Below, piece by piece: positions 8,405 to 16,805 of a stretch of DNA of 64,000 nt. The translations under genes and the position numbers were made by a program. Below the pieces are notes generated by a model that did no database searches, was not told the DNA's origin, and worked only from the letters and a program-made list of their open reading frames with translations. Source of the stretch: Pseudomonas gessardii (GTDB lineage Bacteria; Pseudomonadota; Gammaproteobacteria; Pseudomonadales; Pseudomonadaceae). Position 1 is the first letter of the stretch. Each line of letters opens with the position of its first letter. The stretch covers positions 33,064-97,063 of the forward strand of contig NZ_MNPU01000021.1 in NCBI RefSeq assembly GCF_001983165.1. The letters run 5' to 3'.

Positions 8405-9280
8405 GTGGATCTGAATGCCGTAAACATGTTTGTCAGCGTGGTACAAGCCGGAAGCTTGTCAGCTGCGGCCGACCGCCTGGGGGTGCCGCTGCCTACCCTG
8501 AGTCGGCGCGTACGCGAACTGGAGCGGCAGTTAAAGGTGCAGTTGCTGGAGCGCTCCGTCCGCGGCACCCGGCTCACCGACGCCGGGACACGCCTGTACG
8601 AACATGCCAGCCGCGGCGTCGAAGCCCTAGCCGAGGGTGAACAAGCCGTCATAAGCGACCAGGCACAACTCAAAGGACGCCTAAGGCTATCGCTGCCCCC
8701 GGCGTTCGAGCCGTGGTGGGAATTGCTGGCGGCCTTCCAGCGGCGCTACCCCGATATCCGCGTGCACGCCTACACCACCGAGCGACGGGTCGACCTGGTG
8801 GAGGATGGCATTGACGTGGCATTGCGCGTGGGCACCATCACCCACGAAACCATGGTGGCGCGACAAGTGCTGAGCTATCGCCACGTACTCGTGGCCAGCC
8901 CGTTACTGGTTGAACGATTGGGGATGCCTGATACACCCGAGGCCCTGTACCGGTTTCCCTGTGCAACCTGGAGCACGGGAGCCACCAGCGGGATATGGCG
9001 CCTGGGTGGGCAGGTGTTGGAGCCCAAGGCGCTGCTGACCACCAATGACTACGCGCACCTGCGAAGCCGTGCACTGGCGGGGGAAGCCGTCACCGAATTG
9101 CCGCCGTTTCTTGCCGCCAAAGCCATTGGCGAGGGGCGGTTGGTCAAACTGTTGCCGGAGCATCCGATGCCAGAACAGCAGATCAACCTGCTTTATCCCT
9201 CACATCGTCATCCCTCGGCGATCGTGCGGGCTTACCTGGATTTTTGCCAGAAACATATCACGCAGCTGATGGATACCTAG
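8405..9280 (+). CDS. LysR-family transcriptional regulator
   Basis: A 291-residue LysR-type regulator. The N-terminal winged helix-turn-helix is clear (residues 1-60, A-G-S-L-S-A-A-A-D-R-L-G-V-P-L-P-T-L-S-R-R-V-R-E-L-E), followed by the substrate-binding periplasmic-fold domain of the CrgA-like subgroup (residues ~88-290). Translation starts at GTG with AGAGGA eight bases upstream. No target gene adjoins divergently, so its inducer and regulon cannot be inferred. It converges on pyrE. Confidence 0.9.
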   Translation: MDLNAVNMFVSVVQAGSLSAAADRLGVPLPTLSRRVRELERQLKVQLLERSVRGTRLTDAGTRLYEHASRGVEALAEGEQAVISDQAQLKGRLRLSLPPAFEPWWELLAAFQRRYPDIRVHAYTTERRVDLVEDGIDVALRVGTITHETMVARQVLSYRHVLVASPLLVERLGMPDTPEALYRFPCATWSTGATSGIWRLGGQVLEPKALLTTNDYAHLRSRALAGEAVTELPPFLAAKAIGEGRLVKLLPEHPMPEQQINLLYPSHRHPSAIVRAYLDFCQKHITQLMDT

Positions 9281-9290
9281 GCATCGGCTT

Positions 9291-9315
9291 GTACAGCCCG
9301 CGCAACGGGCTGCAC
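9291..9315. terminator. Hairpin between convergent LysR gene and pyrE
   Basis: GTACAGCCCG at 9291-9300 pairs with CGGGCTGCAC at 9306-9315 with one mismatch and a 5-base loop. There is no T-run, so it may be a weak or factor-assisted terminator. Confidence 0.4.
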
Positions 9316-9326
9316 AACCGCCCCCA

Positions 9327-9971
9327 TCAGACGCCGAACTGCTCGCGATAGGCCTTGACTGCCGGCAGATGCTGCTTGAGCGCCGGATCATCTTCCAGGA
9401 ACTGCAACACCTGGCTCAGCGACACGATGCTCACCACGGGAATCCCGAAGTCACGCTCCACTTCCTGGATTGCCGACAATTCACCGTTGCCGCGCTCCTG
9501 GCGGTTCAACGCGATCAGCACGCCAGCGGCCTTGGCGCCGTCCTGGGACGCAATGATCTGCATCACTTCACGAATCGCGGTGCCGGCGGTGATCACGTCA
9601 TCGATGATCAGCACATCGCCGGTCAGCGGCGCGCCGACCAGGCTGCCGCCTTCGCCGTGGGCCTTGGCTTCCTTGCGGTTGAAGCACCATGGCAGATCCC
9701 GCCCGTGATGTTCCGCCAGGGCCACGGCAGTGGCGGCGGCCAACGGGATGCCTTTGTAGGCCGGGCCAAACAGCACGTCGAAGGCAATACCGCTTTCAAC
9801 GATGGCTGCCGCGTAGAAACGACCCAGTTGTGCCAGGGCAGAACCCGAGTTGAACAGGCCGGCATTGAAGAAGTATGGGCTGGTACGCCCGGACTTGAGG
9901 GTGAACTCACCGAAGCGCAAAACCCCGCGATCGATGGCAAAACGAATGAAATCGCGTTGATACGCCTGCAT
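9327..9971 (-). CDS. pyrE: Orotate phosphoribosyltransferase
   Basis: A 214-residue enzyme that joins orotate to PRPP to give OMP in pyrimidine synthesis. It has the PRPP-binding motif V-L-I-I-D-D-V-I-T-A-G-T-A near residue 122, the flexible catalytic loop N-R-K-E-A-K-A-H-G-E-G near 100, and the N-terminal F-T-L-K-S-G-R-x-S-P-Y-F. The start MQAYQRDFIRFA at 9971 gives the family length; an upstream in-frame ATG at 9992 would add seven residues. It is divergent from crc with ~80 bp between the starts, as in other pseudomonads. Confidence 0.97.
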   Translation of the reverse strand: MQAYQRDFIRFAIDRGVLRFGEFTLKSGRTSPYFFNAGLFNSGSALAQLGRFYAAAIVESGIAFDVLFGPAYKGIPLAAATAVALAEHHGRDLPWCFNRKEAKAHGEGGSLVGAPLTGDVLIIDDVITAGTAIREVMQIIASQDGAKAAGVLIALNRQERGNGELSAIQEVERDFGIPVVSIVSLSQVLQFLEDDPALKQHLPAVKAYREQFGV

Positions 9972-10053
9972 GAAAAAAGCCTCAGATACCACGGATTTAG
10001 CTAAATAGGTAGACGGCGTGTATCATACACGCACGCGATTTTTGGGGCCATTT

Positions 10054-10833
10054 ATGCGGATCATCAGTGTGAACGTTAATGGTATTCAGGCTGCAGTCGA
10101 GCGTGGTTTGCTCAGTTGGCTGCAAGCCCAGAATGCCGACGTCATCTGCCTGCAGGACACCCGCGCCTCCGCCTTTGAACTGGACGACCCAGCCTTCCAA
10201 CTGGATGGCTACTTCCTTTATGCCTGTGATGCCGAAGTCCCCGCCCAAGGTGGCGTGGCTCTGTACTCACGGTTGCAACCCAAGGCGGTCATCAGCGGCC
10301 TCGGCTTCGAGACAGCCGATCGCTACGGGCGCTACCTGCAAGCCGATTTCGACAAAGTCAGTATTGCTACCTTGTTGCTCCCTTCGGGGATGAACGGCGA
10401 CGAAGACTTGAACCAGAAGTTCAAGCTAATGGACGATTTCGCCCGTTACCTGGATAAACAGCGACGCAAACGTCGCGAGTACATTTATTGTGGCTCGTTG
10501 TACGTGGCGCAACAGAAGCTGGATATCAAGAACTGGCGCGACAGCCAGCAATCCCCGGGTTTCCTGGCGCCGGAACGGGCCTGGATGGACGAGATTGTCG
10601 GCAACATGGGTTATGTAGATGCCCTGCGTGAAGTCAGCCGCGAAGGCGACCAGTACAGCTGGTGGCCGGACAACGAACAGGCCGAGATGCTCAACCTGGG
10701 CTGGCGTTTTGACTACCAGTTGCTGACCCCCGGCCTGCGCCGGTTTGTCCGCAGCGCACGCTTGCCGCGTCAACCGCGCTTCTCGCAACACGCGCCGTTG
10801 ATCGTGGACTACGACTGGACCTTGACCATCTGA
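10054..10833 (+). CDS. crc: Catabolite repression control protein Crc
   Basis: A 259-residue protein of the exonuclease III / EEP fold, recognised by MRIISVNVNGIQAAVERGLL and its position beside pyrE. In Pseudomonas Crc acts with Hfq to hold A-rich target mRNAs untranslated during growth on preferred carbon sources, relieved by CrcZ-type RNAs. In line with this, catalytic positions of true ExoIII are changed: the Y-I-Y-C-G-S-L-Y-V-A segment replaces the usual G-D-x-N motif, so no nuclease activity is expected. The start at 10054 gives the conserved length. A strong bidirectional terminator follows. Confidence 0.97.
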   Translation: MRIISVNVNGIQAAVERGLLSWLQAQNADVICLQDTRASAFELDDPAFQLDGYFLYACDAEVPAQGGVALYSRLQPKAVISGLGFETADRYGRYLQADFDKVSIATLLLPSGMNGDEDLNQKFKLMDDFARYLDKQRRKRREYIYCGSLYVAQQKLDIKNWRDSQQSPGFLAPERAWMDEIVGNMGYVDALREVSREGDQYSWWPDNEQAEMLNLGWRFDYQLLTPGLRRFVRSARLPRQPRFSQHAPLIVDYDWTLTI

Positions 10834-10850
10834 GGTCAATATCCAGGTAC

Positions 10851-10880
10851 AAAAAAACCGACATCGCTGTCGGTTTTTTT
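10851..10880. terminator. Bidirectional terminator between crc and DUF4870 gene
   Basis: AAAAAAACCGACA and TGTCGGTTTTTTT form a hairpin with a short loop and A/T tracts on both sides, serving both converging genes. Confidence 0.9.
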
Positions 10881-10891
10881 GTGGGCGATCA

Positions 10892-11260
10892 TTATTTGAT
10901 CAATCGCCAGGTGAGCGGGTAACGGTAGGCAATGCCTTTGTTGGCCTTGATCCCGCCGATGATGGTCAACACCAGCGCGGCAATCACCAACACCACCATC
11001 AGCAGGAAGCCGATCACCACGAACCCCAGGACAAAACAGACCAGCCAGGCAATGGCCACGGTCAGCTGGAAGTTCAGCGCTTCCTTGCCCTGGTCATCGA
11101 TCAGCGGGTCCATGTCTTTCTTCACCTGCCACAGGATCAACGGCCCCAGCACACTGCCAAAGGGGAACACCAGGCCCAGGAACGCCGCAAAGTGACAGAG
11201 CATGGCCCACTGGCGCACTTCCTTGTTCTGGGCTGACACGGGAAGCTGGTTGTCACTCAT
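10892..11260 (-). CDS. DUF4870 (Tic20-like) small membrane protein
   Basis: A 122-residue protein with three or four predicted membrane spans: L-C-H-F-A-A-F-L-G-L-V-F-P-F (residues ~20-35), a hydrophobic block at ~68-85 and another at ~84-105. The cytoplasmic loop K-D-M-D-P-L-I-D-D-Q-G-K-E-A-L-N-F-Q between spans is the hallmark of DUF4870. The biological role is unknown. It lies 23 bases downstream of rph on the same strand and may be cotranscribed with it. Confidence 0.85.
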   Translation of the reverse strand: MSDNQLPVSAQNKEVRQWAMLCHFAAFLGLVFPFGSVLGPLILWQVKKDMDPLIDDQGKEALNFQLTVAIAWLVCFVLGFVVIGFLLMVVLVIAALVLTIIGGIKANKGIAYRYPLTWRLIK

Positions 11261-11283
11261 GGCGTTGCTCCTTGAGGTCGGTT

Positions 11284-12006
11284 TCAGTCAGCCAGTGCGG
11301 CGTTCTGCAGATCGAAGATTTCGCTCATGCCTTTCTGGGCCAGGGCCAGCATGGCGTTCAGGTCTGCCGGCTGGAATGGCGCGCCTTCGGCGGTGCCCTG
11401 CACTTCGATGAACCCACCGGTGCTGGTCATGACCACGTTCAGGTCGGTCTCGGCCGCCGAGTCTTCCAGGTAGTCCAGGTCCAGCACCGGCTCGCCCTGG
11501 TACATGCCCACCGATACGGCGGCAATCATCTGCTTGAGCGGGTCGCCGCCTTTCAGGCCGCCGCGTTTCTTGATCACTTTCAGCGCATCGACCAGGGCCA
11601 CCATGGCGCCGGTGATGGAGGCGGTGCGGGTGCCGCCGTCGGCCTGGATCACATCGCAGTCGACGTACAGGGTCACATCGCCCAGCTTGGACATGTCCAG
11701 CGCCGCGCGCAGGGAACGGCCGATCAGGCGCTGGATCTCCAGGGTGCGACCGCCCTGCTTGCCACGGCTGGCTTCACGCTGGTTACGCTCGCCGGTGGCG
11801 CGCGGCAACATGCCGTACTCTGCGGTCAACCAGCCCTGGCCCTGGCCCTTGAGGAAACGCGGCACGCCGTTTTCGACGCTGACGGTGCAGATGACCTTGG
11901 TATCGCCAAACTCGACCAGTACAGATCCCTCGGCGTGTTTGGTGTAGTTGCGGGTGATGCGGATCGAGCGGAGCTGATCGGCAGCGCGACCACTTGGACG
12001 TTTCAT
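11284..12006 (-). CDS. rph: Ribonuclease PH
   Basis: A 240-residue phosphorolytic 3'-exoribonuclease that trims tRNA precursors, using phosphate to release nucleoside diphosphates. It begins MKRPSGRAADQLRSIRITRN and contains the RNase PH signature C-D-V-I-Q-A-D-G-G-T-R-T-A-S-I-T-G-A near residue 115-130, including the catalytic and phosphate-binding Asp/Arg/Thr. The start at 12006 gives family length; an upstream in-frame ATG at 12045 is not supported. It is divergent from yicC, as in most Gammaproteobacteria. Confidence 0.97.
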   Translation of the reverse strand: MKRPSGRAADQLRSIRITRNYTKHAEGSVLVEFGDTKVICTVSVENGVPRFLKGQGQGWLTAEYGMLPRATGERNQREASRGKQGGRTLEIQRLIGRSLRAALDMSKLGDVTLYVDCDVIQADGGTRTASITGAMVALVDALKVIKKRGGLKGGDPLKQMIAAVSVGMYQGEPVLDLDYLEDSAAETDLNVVMTSTGGFIEVQGTAEGAPFQPADLNAMLALAQKGMSEIFDLQNAALAD

Positions 12007-12155
12007 AGGGGATACCTGTACTGAGGACGAAAAACTGCCGAGCATTATAGAGCCGCAGGCCGCTTCTCGGCACTGCTAATAAATTCGGTAACGAATGGAC
12101 AAGCCCTGGCACCCTTTGTCACAGCCCGCATTTGGGGGCGCCCGCCCCGTTGCGC

Positions 12156-12161
12156 TACAAT
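12156..12161 (+). promoter_or_regulatory. Candidate -10 box for yicC-gmk
   Basis: TACAAT lies 79 bases before the yicC start in the 233-bp rph/yicC divergent gap. The -35 match (near ATTTGG, spacing about 19-20) is poor, so this is a weak call. Confidence 0.3.
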
Positions 12162-12239
12162 CCTGCGCCTTCGCAGCCAGTCGGCTTCAATCTACCCACC
12201 AGCCCGCCCGTTTGCGGGACTGTATCGCGAGGTACCCCC

Positions 12240-13103
12240 ATGGTGCACAGCATGACCGCCTTCGCCCGCGTCGAAAAAGCCGGGGTCCAGGGCACCCTGA
12301 GCTGGGAATTGCGCTCGGTCAACAGCCGCTACCTGGAGCCGCACCTGCGCTTGCCCGAGTCCTTTCGCGACCTGGAGGGCGCCGTACGCGAAGCCCTGCG
12401 CGCCGGTATCTCCCGCGGCAAACTGGAGTGCACCCTGCGCTTTACCGAGGAAACCACTGGCAAGCCGCTGCAGGTTGACCGCGAGCGCGCCGCGCAACTG
12501 GTCGCCGCCGCCGAGACCATTGCCAGCCTGATCAAGCAGCCAGCGGCCCTGAACCCGCTGGAAGTGTTGGCCTGGCCTGGCGTGCTGGTGGCCGACGCCA
12601 CTGACCCGCAGGCGCTGAATGCCGAGGCCCTAGCCCTGTTCAACCAGGGCCTCAAGGAGCTCAAGGCCGGCCGCGAGCGCGAAGGCGCCGAGCTGGCCCG
12701 GCTGATCAACGAGCGCCTGAACGCCATCGAGGCCGACGTCGTGACCCTGCGCGAGCTGGTGCCGCAAATGCTGGCCACCCAGCGCCAGAAAGTCCTCGAC
12801 CGCTTCGCCGACATGAAGGCCGACCTCGATCCGCTGCGCCTGGAACAAGAAATGGTCCTGCTCGCGCAAAAAAGCGACGTCGCCGAAGAACTCGACCGCC
12901 TGAGCACCCACATTCTGGAAGTGCGCCGCGTGCTCAAGTCGGCGGGTGCCGCTGGTCGGCGCCTGGACTTCCTGATGCAGGAACTCAACCGCGAAGCCAA
13001 TACACTGGGCTCCAAAGCCTTCGACCCGCGCAGCACCACGGCTGCGGTCAACCTCAAAGTGTTGATCGAGCAAATGCGCGAACAAGTACAGAATATTGAG
13101 TAA
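12240..13103 (+). CDS. yicC: YicC family endoribonuclease
   Basis: A 287-residue protein beginning MVHSMTAFARVE, with the C-terminal R-R-L-D-F-L-M-Q-E-L-N-R-E-A-N-T-L-G-S-K block and final K-V-L-I-E-Q-M-R-E-Q-V-Q-N conserved in YicC/YloC. E. coli YicC is reported to degrade the sRNA RyhB, and the B. subtilis relative is an endoribonuclease, so an RNA-decay role is likely. The acidic/polar C-terminal motif is intact. The ATG at 12240 is preceded by CGAGG. gmk begins ten bases after its stop. Confidence 0.92.
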   Translation: MVHSMTAFARVEKAGVQGTLSWELRSVNSRYLEPHLRLPESFRDLEGAVREALRAGISRGKLECTLRFTEETTGKPLQVDRERAAQLVAAAETIASLIKQPAALNPLEVLAWPGVLVADATDPQALNAEALALFNQGLKELKAGREREGAELARLINERLNAIEADVVTLRELVPQMLATQRQKVLDRFADMKADLDPLRLEQEMVLLAQKSDVAEELDRLSTHILEVRRVLKSAGAAGRRLDFLMQELNREANTLGSKAFDPRSTTAAVNLKVLIEQMREQVQNIE

Positions 13104-13113
13104 GGCAACTCCC

Positions 13114-13734
13114 ATGACCCACAGCACCGGCACCCTGTACATCATTTCCGCGCCCTCGGGCGCGGGCAAAAGCAGCCTGGTCAAAGCCCTGACCGACACC
13201 AACCCGCAAATCCGCGTCTCGGTCTCCCACACCACCCGCGCCATGCGCCCCGGTGAGGTGAACGGCGTGAACTATCACTTCGTCGAGCGCAGCGAGTTCG
13301 TGAAGATGATCGAACACGGTGACTTCCTGGAGCGCGCCGAGGTGTTCGGCAACCTCTACGGCACGTCCCAGAGCCATTTGCAGCAGACCCTCGACGAAGG
13401 CCACGACCTGATCCTGGAAATCGACTGGCAGGGCGCCGAACAGGTGCGCCGATTGATGCCCAAGGCACGCTCGGTCTTCATCCTGCCGCCGTCCCTGGAG
13501 GCCTTGCACCAGCGCCTGACCAATCGCGGCCAGGACAGCGACGAAATCATCGACGGGCGCATGCGCGAAGCGGTCAGCGAAATGAGCCACTATGTGGACT
13601 ATGACTACCTGATCATCAACGACGATTTTGCCCACGCCCTGGACGACCTGAAGGCGATTTTCCGCGCCAATCAGCTCCAGCAAAAGCGCCAACAGCAGCG
13701 TTTTGGCAAATTGTTGGCCGAACTGCTCGGTTGA
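13114..13734 (+). CDS. gmk: Guanylate kinase
   Basis: A 206-residue enzyme phosphorylating GMP to GDP. It has the P-loop S-A-P-S-G-A-G-K-S-S-L near residue 10-20, the GMP-binding S-H-T-T-R-x-M-R-P-G-E block near 37-47, and D-W-Q-G-A near 104. The start at 13114 is chosen for AAGG nine bases upstream and standard length; an earlier in-frame ATG at 13096 lies inside yicC. Together with rpoZ and spoT downstream it forms the conserved gmk-rpoZ-spoT group that connects guanine nucleotides with ppGpp. Confidence 0.97.
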   Translation: MTHSTGTLYIISAPSGAGKSSLVKALTDTNPQIRVSVSHTTRAMRPGEVNGVNYHFVERSEFVKMIEHGDFLERAEVFGNLYGTSQSHLQQTLDEGHDLILEIDWQGAEQVRRLMPKARSVFILPPSLEALHQRLTNRGQDSDEIIDGRMREAVSEMSHYVDYDYLIINDDFAHALDDLKAIFRANQLQQKRQQQRFGKLLAELLG

Positions 13735-13751
13735 ATGGCTCTTCCCAAAAC

Positions 13752-13784
13752 CGCTGCAAGGGCCTTACATTGGCCCTTGTAGCG
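13752..13784 (+). terminator. Hairpin between gmk and rpoZ
   Basis: CGCTGCAAGGGCC (13752-13764) pairs with GGCCCTTGTAGCG (13772-13784). The stem is strong but lacks a T-run, so it may be an attenuator or processing hairpin rather than a full terminator. Confidence 0.5.
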
Positions 13785-13901
13785 TGTTTGCCGGGGCCTG
13801 CGGAAAATCAGCGCTTCCCTAAACGCTGGTGATTTTTTAAACTGTTGAGTCCGCTCGCCCAACCGGGCAGCGCGCATCTTGCATTCGCTCCGAGGAATAC
13901 C

Positions 13902-14165
13902 ATGGCCCGCGTAACCGTTGAAGACTGCCTAGAACACGTGGATAACCGCTTTGAGCTGGTCATGCTCTCTACCAAGCGTGCCCGTCAATTGGCCACTGGC
14001 GGCAAAGAGCCACTGCTCAATTGGGAAAATGACAAGCCTACCGTGATGGCCCTGCGCGAAATCGCGGCCGGCGTGATGAGCTATGACTACATTGCCAGCG
14101 CTGAAATCGTTGAAGACGAACCGCTGTTTGCAGCGTTCGAGGACGAGTCCAACGAGGCCGTCTAA
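13902..14165 (+). CDS. rpoZ: RNA polymerase omega subunit
   Basis: An 87-residue protein beginning MARVTVEDCLEHVDNRFELV with the omega signature L-S-T-K-R-A-R-Q-L and P-T-V-M-A-L-R-E-I-A-A-G. Omega wraps the beta' C-terminus and forms part of a ppGpp-binding site on RNA polymerase. CGAGGAA precedes this ATG by five bases; an in-frame upstream ATG at 13845 is rejected on length. It lies 60 bases before spoT. Confidence 0.97.
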   Translation: MARVTVEDCLEHVDNRFELVMLSTKRARQLATGGKEPLLNWENDKPTVMALREIAAGVMSYDYIASAEIVEDEPLFAAFEDESNEAV

Positions 14166-14225
14166 GCCTATGCCTGGTCGACGTAGCACGGCGCGGGGTC
14201 ACAGCCTTCGGCAGGAGTTAATACC

Positions 14226-16331
14226 TTGCCGAGCATAGACGCCCTCGCCGATCGCTTATCGACCTACCTCGGCACCGACCAGGTCAACCTGGTCCGCCGA
14301 GCGTATTTCTACGCCGAACAAGCCCACGACGGCCAACGCCGCCGCAGCGGCGAGGCGTATGTCACCCATCCTCTTGCGGTGGCCAATATTCTTGCCGACA
14401 TGCACATGGACCATCAGAGCCTGATGGCCGCGATGCTGCATGACGTGATCGAAGACACCGGCATTGCCAAGGAAGCGCTCAGCGCGCAATTTGGCGAAAC
14501 CGTGGCCGACCTGGTCGACGGGGTCAGCAAGCTGACCCAGATGAACTTCGAGACCAAGGCCGAGGCCCAGGCGGAAAACTTCCAGAAAATGGCCATGGCC
14601 ATGGCCCGGGATATCCGGGTGATCCTGGTCAAGCTGGCCGACCGGCTGCACAACATGCGCACGCTGGAAGTGCTGTCCGGTGAAAAACGCCGGCGCATCG
14701 CCAAGGAAACCCTGGAAATCTACGCGCCCATTGCCAACCGGCTGGGCATGCATGCCATTCGTATCGAATTCGAGGACCTTGGCTTCAAGGCGATGCACCC
14801 GATGCGCTCGGCGCGCATCTACCAGGCGGTCAAGCGCGCCCGGGGCAATCGCAAGGAAATCGTCAACAAGATCGAAGAATCCCTGAGCCATTGCCTGGCA
14901 ATCGACGAGATTGAAGGCGAGGTCAGCGGCCGGCAGAAGCATATCTACGGCATCTACAAGAAGATGCGCGGCAAGCGCCGGGCCTTCAACGAGATCATGG
15001 ACGTGTATGCGTTCCGAATCATCGTCGACAAGGTCGATACCTGCTACCGCGTGCTGGGCGCTGTACACAATTTGTACAAACCCCTGCCAGGCCGCTTCAA
15101 AGACTACATTGCCATTCCCAAGGCCAACGGCTATCAGTCGCTGCATACCACGCTGTTCGGTATGCATGGGGTGCCGATCGAGATCCAGATCCGCACCCGG
15201 GAAATGGAAGAGATGGCCAATAACGGCATCGCCGCCCACTGGCTGTACAAATCCAGTGGCGACGAGCAGCCCAAAGGCACCCATGCCCGCGCCCGCCAAT
15301 GGGTCAAGGGCGTGCTGGAAATGCAGCAACGTGCCGGCAACTCCCTGGAATTTATCGAAAGCGTGAAGATCGACCTGTTCCCGGACGAGGTCTACGTGTT
15401 CACGCCCAAAGGCCGGATCATGGAGCTGCCCAAGGGCTCTACGGCGGTCGACTTTGCCTACGCGGTGCACACCGACGTCGGCAACAGCTGCATCGCCTGC
15501 CGGATCAACCGTCGCCTGGCCCCGCTGTCGGAGCCGCTGCAAAGCGGCTCCACCGTGGAGATCGTCAGCGCCCCGGGGGCCCGACCGAATCCGGCCTGGC
15601 TCAACTTCGTGGTCACCGGCAAGGCCCGCACCCATATCCGTCATGCCCTGAAGCTGCAACGCCGCTCCGAGTCCATCAGCCTGGGCGAACGCCTGCTGAA
15701 CAAGGTGCTCAACGGTTTCGACAGCTCCCTGGAGAAAATTCCCAGCGAGCGCGTCCAGGCCATACTCCTTGAGTACCGCCAGGAAGCCATCGAGGACTTG
15801 CTCGAAGATATCGGCCTGGGCAACCGCATGGCCTACGTGGTCGCCCGCCGCCTGCTCGGCGAAGGCGAGCAACTGCCGAGCCCTGAAGGCCCGCTGGCCA
15901 TTCGCGGCACCGAAGGCCTGGTCCTGAGCTACGCCAAATGCTGCACGCCGATCCCGGGCGACCCGATTGTCGGGCACCTGTCCGCCGGCAAAGGCATGGT
16001 GGTGCACCTGGACAACTGCCGCAATATCAGCGAAATCCGCCACAACCCGGAAAAATGCATCCAGCTGTCCTGGGCCAAGGATGTGACCGGCGAATTCAAT
16101 GTCGAGCTGCGGGTCGAGCTGGAGCACCAGCGTGGCCTGATCGCCCTGCTGGCCAGCAGTGTCAACGCCGCCGACGGCAATATCGAAAAAATCAGCATGG
16201 ACGAGCGCGATGGTCGCATCAGCGTGGTTCAACTGGTGGTCAGCGTACACGACCGTGTACACCTGGCCCGCGTGATCAAGAAACTGCGTGCCCTGACCGG
16301 GGTTATCCGCATCACTCGCATGCGCGCATAA
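14226..16331 (+). CDS. spoT: Bifunctional (p)ppGpp synthetase / hydrolase SpoT
   Basis: A 701-residue RelA/SpoT homologue starting at TTG with GCAGGAGTT upstream; no ATG gives the full N-terminus. The HD hydrolase domain is active-looking (H-x-L-A-V near residue 45, and M-L-H-D-V-I-E-D-T near 76). The synthetase domain has the R-F-K-D-Y-I-A-I-P-K-x-N-G-Y-Q-S-L-H motif near residue 278; R-x-K-D here is the form seen in bifunctional enzymes, versus E-x-D-D in RelA. A TGS domain (~385-445), a conserved-cysteine/zinc-finger region (Y-A-K-C-C-T-P-I-P-G-D near 570) and a C-terminal ACT domain follow. It is the main stress- and starvation-responsive ppGpp controller. Confidence 0.97.
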   Translation: MPSIDALADRLSTYLGTDQVNLVRRAYFYAEQAHDGQRRRSGEAYVTHPLAVANILADMHMDHQSLMAAMLHDVIEDTGIAKEALSAQFGETVADLVDGVSKLTQMNFETKAEAQAENFQKMAMAMARDIRVILVKLADRLHNMRTLEVLSGEKRRRIAKETLEIYAPIANRLGMHAIRIEFEDLGFKAMHPMRSARIYQAVKRARGNRKEIVNKIEESLSHCLAIDEIEGEVSGRQKHIYGIYKKMRGKRRAFNEIMDVYAFRIIVDKVDTCYRVLGAVHNLYKPLPGRFKDYIAIPKANGYQSLHTTLFGMHGVPIEIQIRTREMEEMANNGIAAHWLYKSSGDEQPKGTHARARQWVKGVLEMQQRAGNSLEFIESVKIDLFPDEVYVFTPKGRIMELPKGSTAVDFAYAVHTDVGNSCIACRINRRLAPLSEPLQSGSTVEIVSAPGARPNPAWLNFVVTGKARTHIRHALKLQRRSESISLGERLLNKVLNGFDSSLEKIPSERVQAILLEYRQEAIEDLLEDIGLGNRMAYVVARRLLGEGEQLPSPEGPLAIRGTEGLVLSYAKCCTPIPGDPIVGHLSAGKGMVVHLDNCRNISEIRHNPEKCIQLSWAKDVTGEFNVELRVELEHQRGLIALLASSVNAADGNIEKISMDERDGRISVVQLVVSVHDRVHLARVIKKLRALTGVIRITRMRA

Positions 16332-16369
16332 CGCCCTCCCTATAGCCCGGACATTACAAGGAGTCATTC

Positions 16370-16750
16370 ATGACTAAGACTGTTATCACCAGCGACAAGG
16401 CACCTGCCGCCATCGGTACTTATTCCCAGGCGATCAAGGCGGGCAACACCGTCTACATGTCCGGCCAGATCCCCCTGGACCCAAAGACCATGGAACTGGT
16501 TGAAGGCTTTGAAGCCCAGACCGTGCAAGTCTTTGAAAACCTCAAGTCGGTAGCCGAAGCCGCGGGCGGTTCGTTCAAGGACATCGTCAAGCTGAACATC
16601 TTCCTTACCGACCTGAGCCACTTCGCCAAGGTCAACGAGATCATGGGCAAGTACTTTGAACAGCCCTACCCAGCCCGCGCCGCCATTGGCGTTGCCGCCC
16701 TGCCAAAGGGTTCGCAGGTTGAGATGGACGCGATTCTGGTCATCGAGTAA
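16370..16750 (+). CDS. ridA: 2-iminobutanoate/2-iminopropanoate deaminase RidA
   Basis: A 126-residue trimeric Rid-family enzyme that hydrolyses reactive enamines/imines released by PLP enzymes such as threonine dehydratase. The substrate-binding Arg is present in Y-P-A-R-A-A-I-G-V near residue 105, with G-Q-I-P-L-D-P near 33 and the terminal E-M-D-A-I-L-V motif. It lies 38 bases after spoT, behind AAGGAG, and is followed by a perfect hairpin. Confidence 0.96.
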   Translation: MTKTVITSDKAPAAIGTYSQAIKAGNTVYMSGQIPLDPKTMELVEGFEAQTVQVFENLKSVAEAAGGSFKDIVKLNIFLTDLSHFAKVNEIMGKYFEQPYPARAAIGVAALPKGSQVEMDAILVIE

Positions 16751-16755
16751 TACAT

Positions 16756-16790
16756 TCGGCGCAACCCACGGGGTTGCGCCGACTTCGTTT
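16756..16790 (+). terminator. Hairpin terminator after ridA
   Basis: TCGGCGCAACCC (16756-16767) pairs perfectly with GGGTTGCGCCGA (16771-16782) around a 3-base loop, followed by CTTCGTTTT. Confidence 0.75.
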
Positions 16791-16805
16791 TAAAAGGATT
16801 TCGTA

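Noticed and set aside
11272..12024. Plus-strand open frame over rph
   Set aside because: Antisense shadow; RNase PH on the minus strand has its full signature.
14256..16367. 703-codon open frame opposite spoT
   Set aside because: Antisense shadow of spoT; no recognisable motif and no ribosome site.
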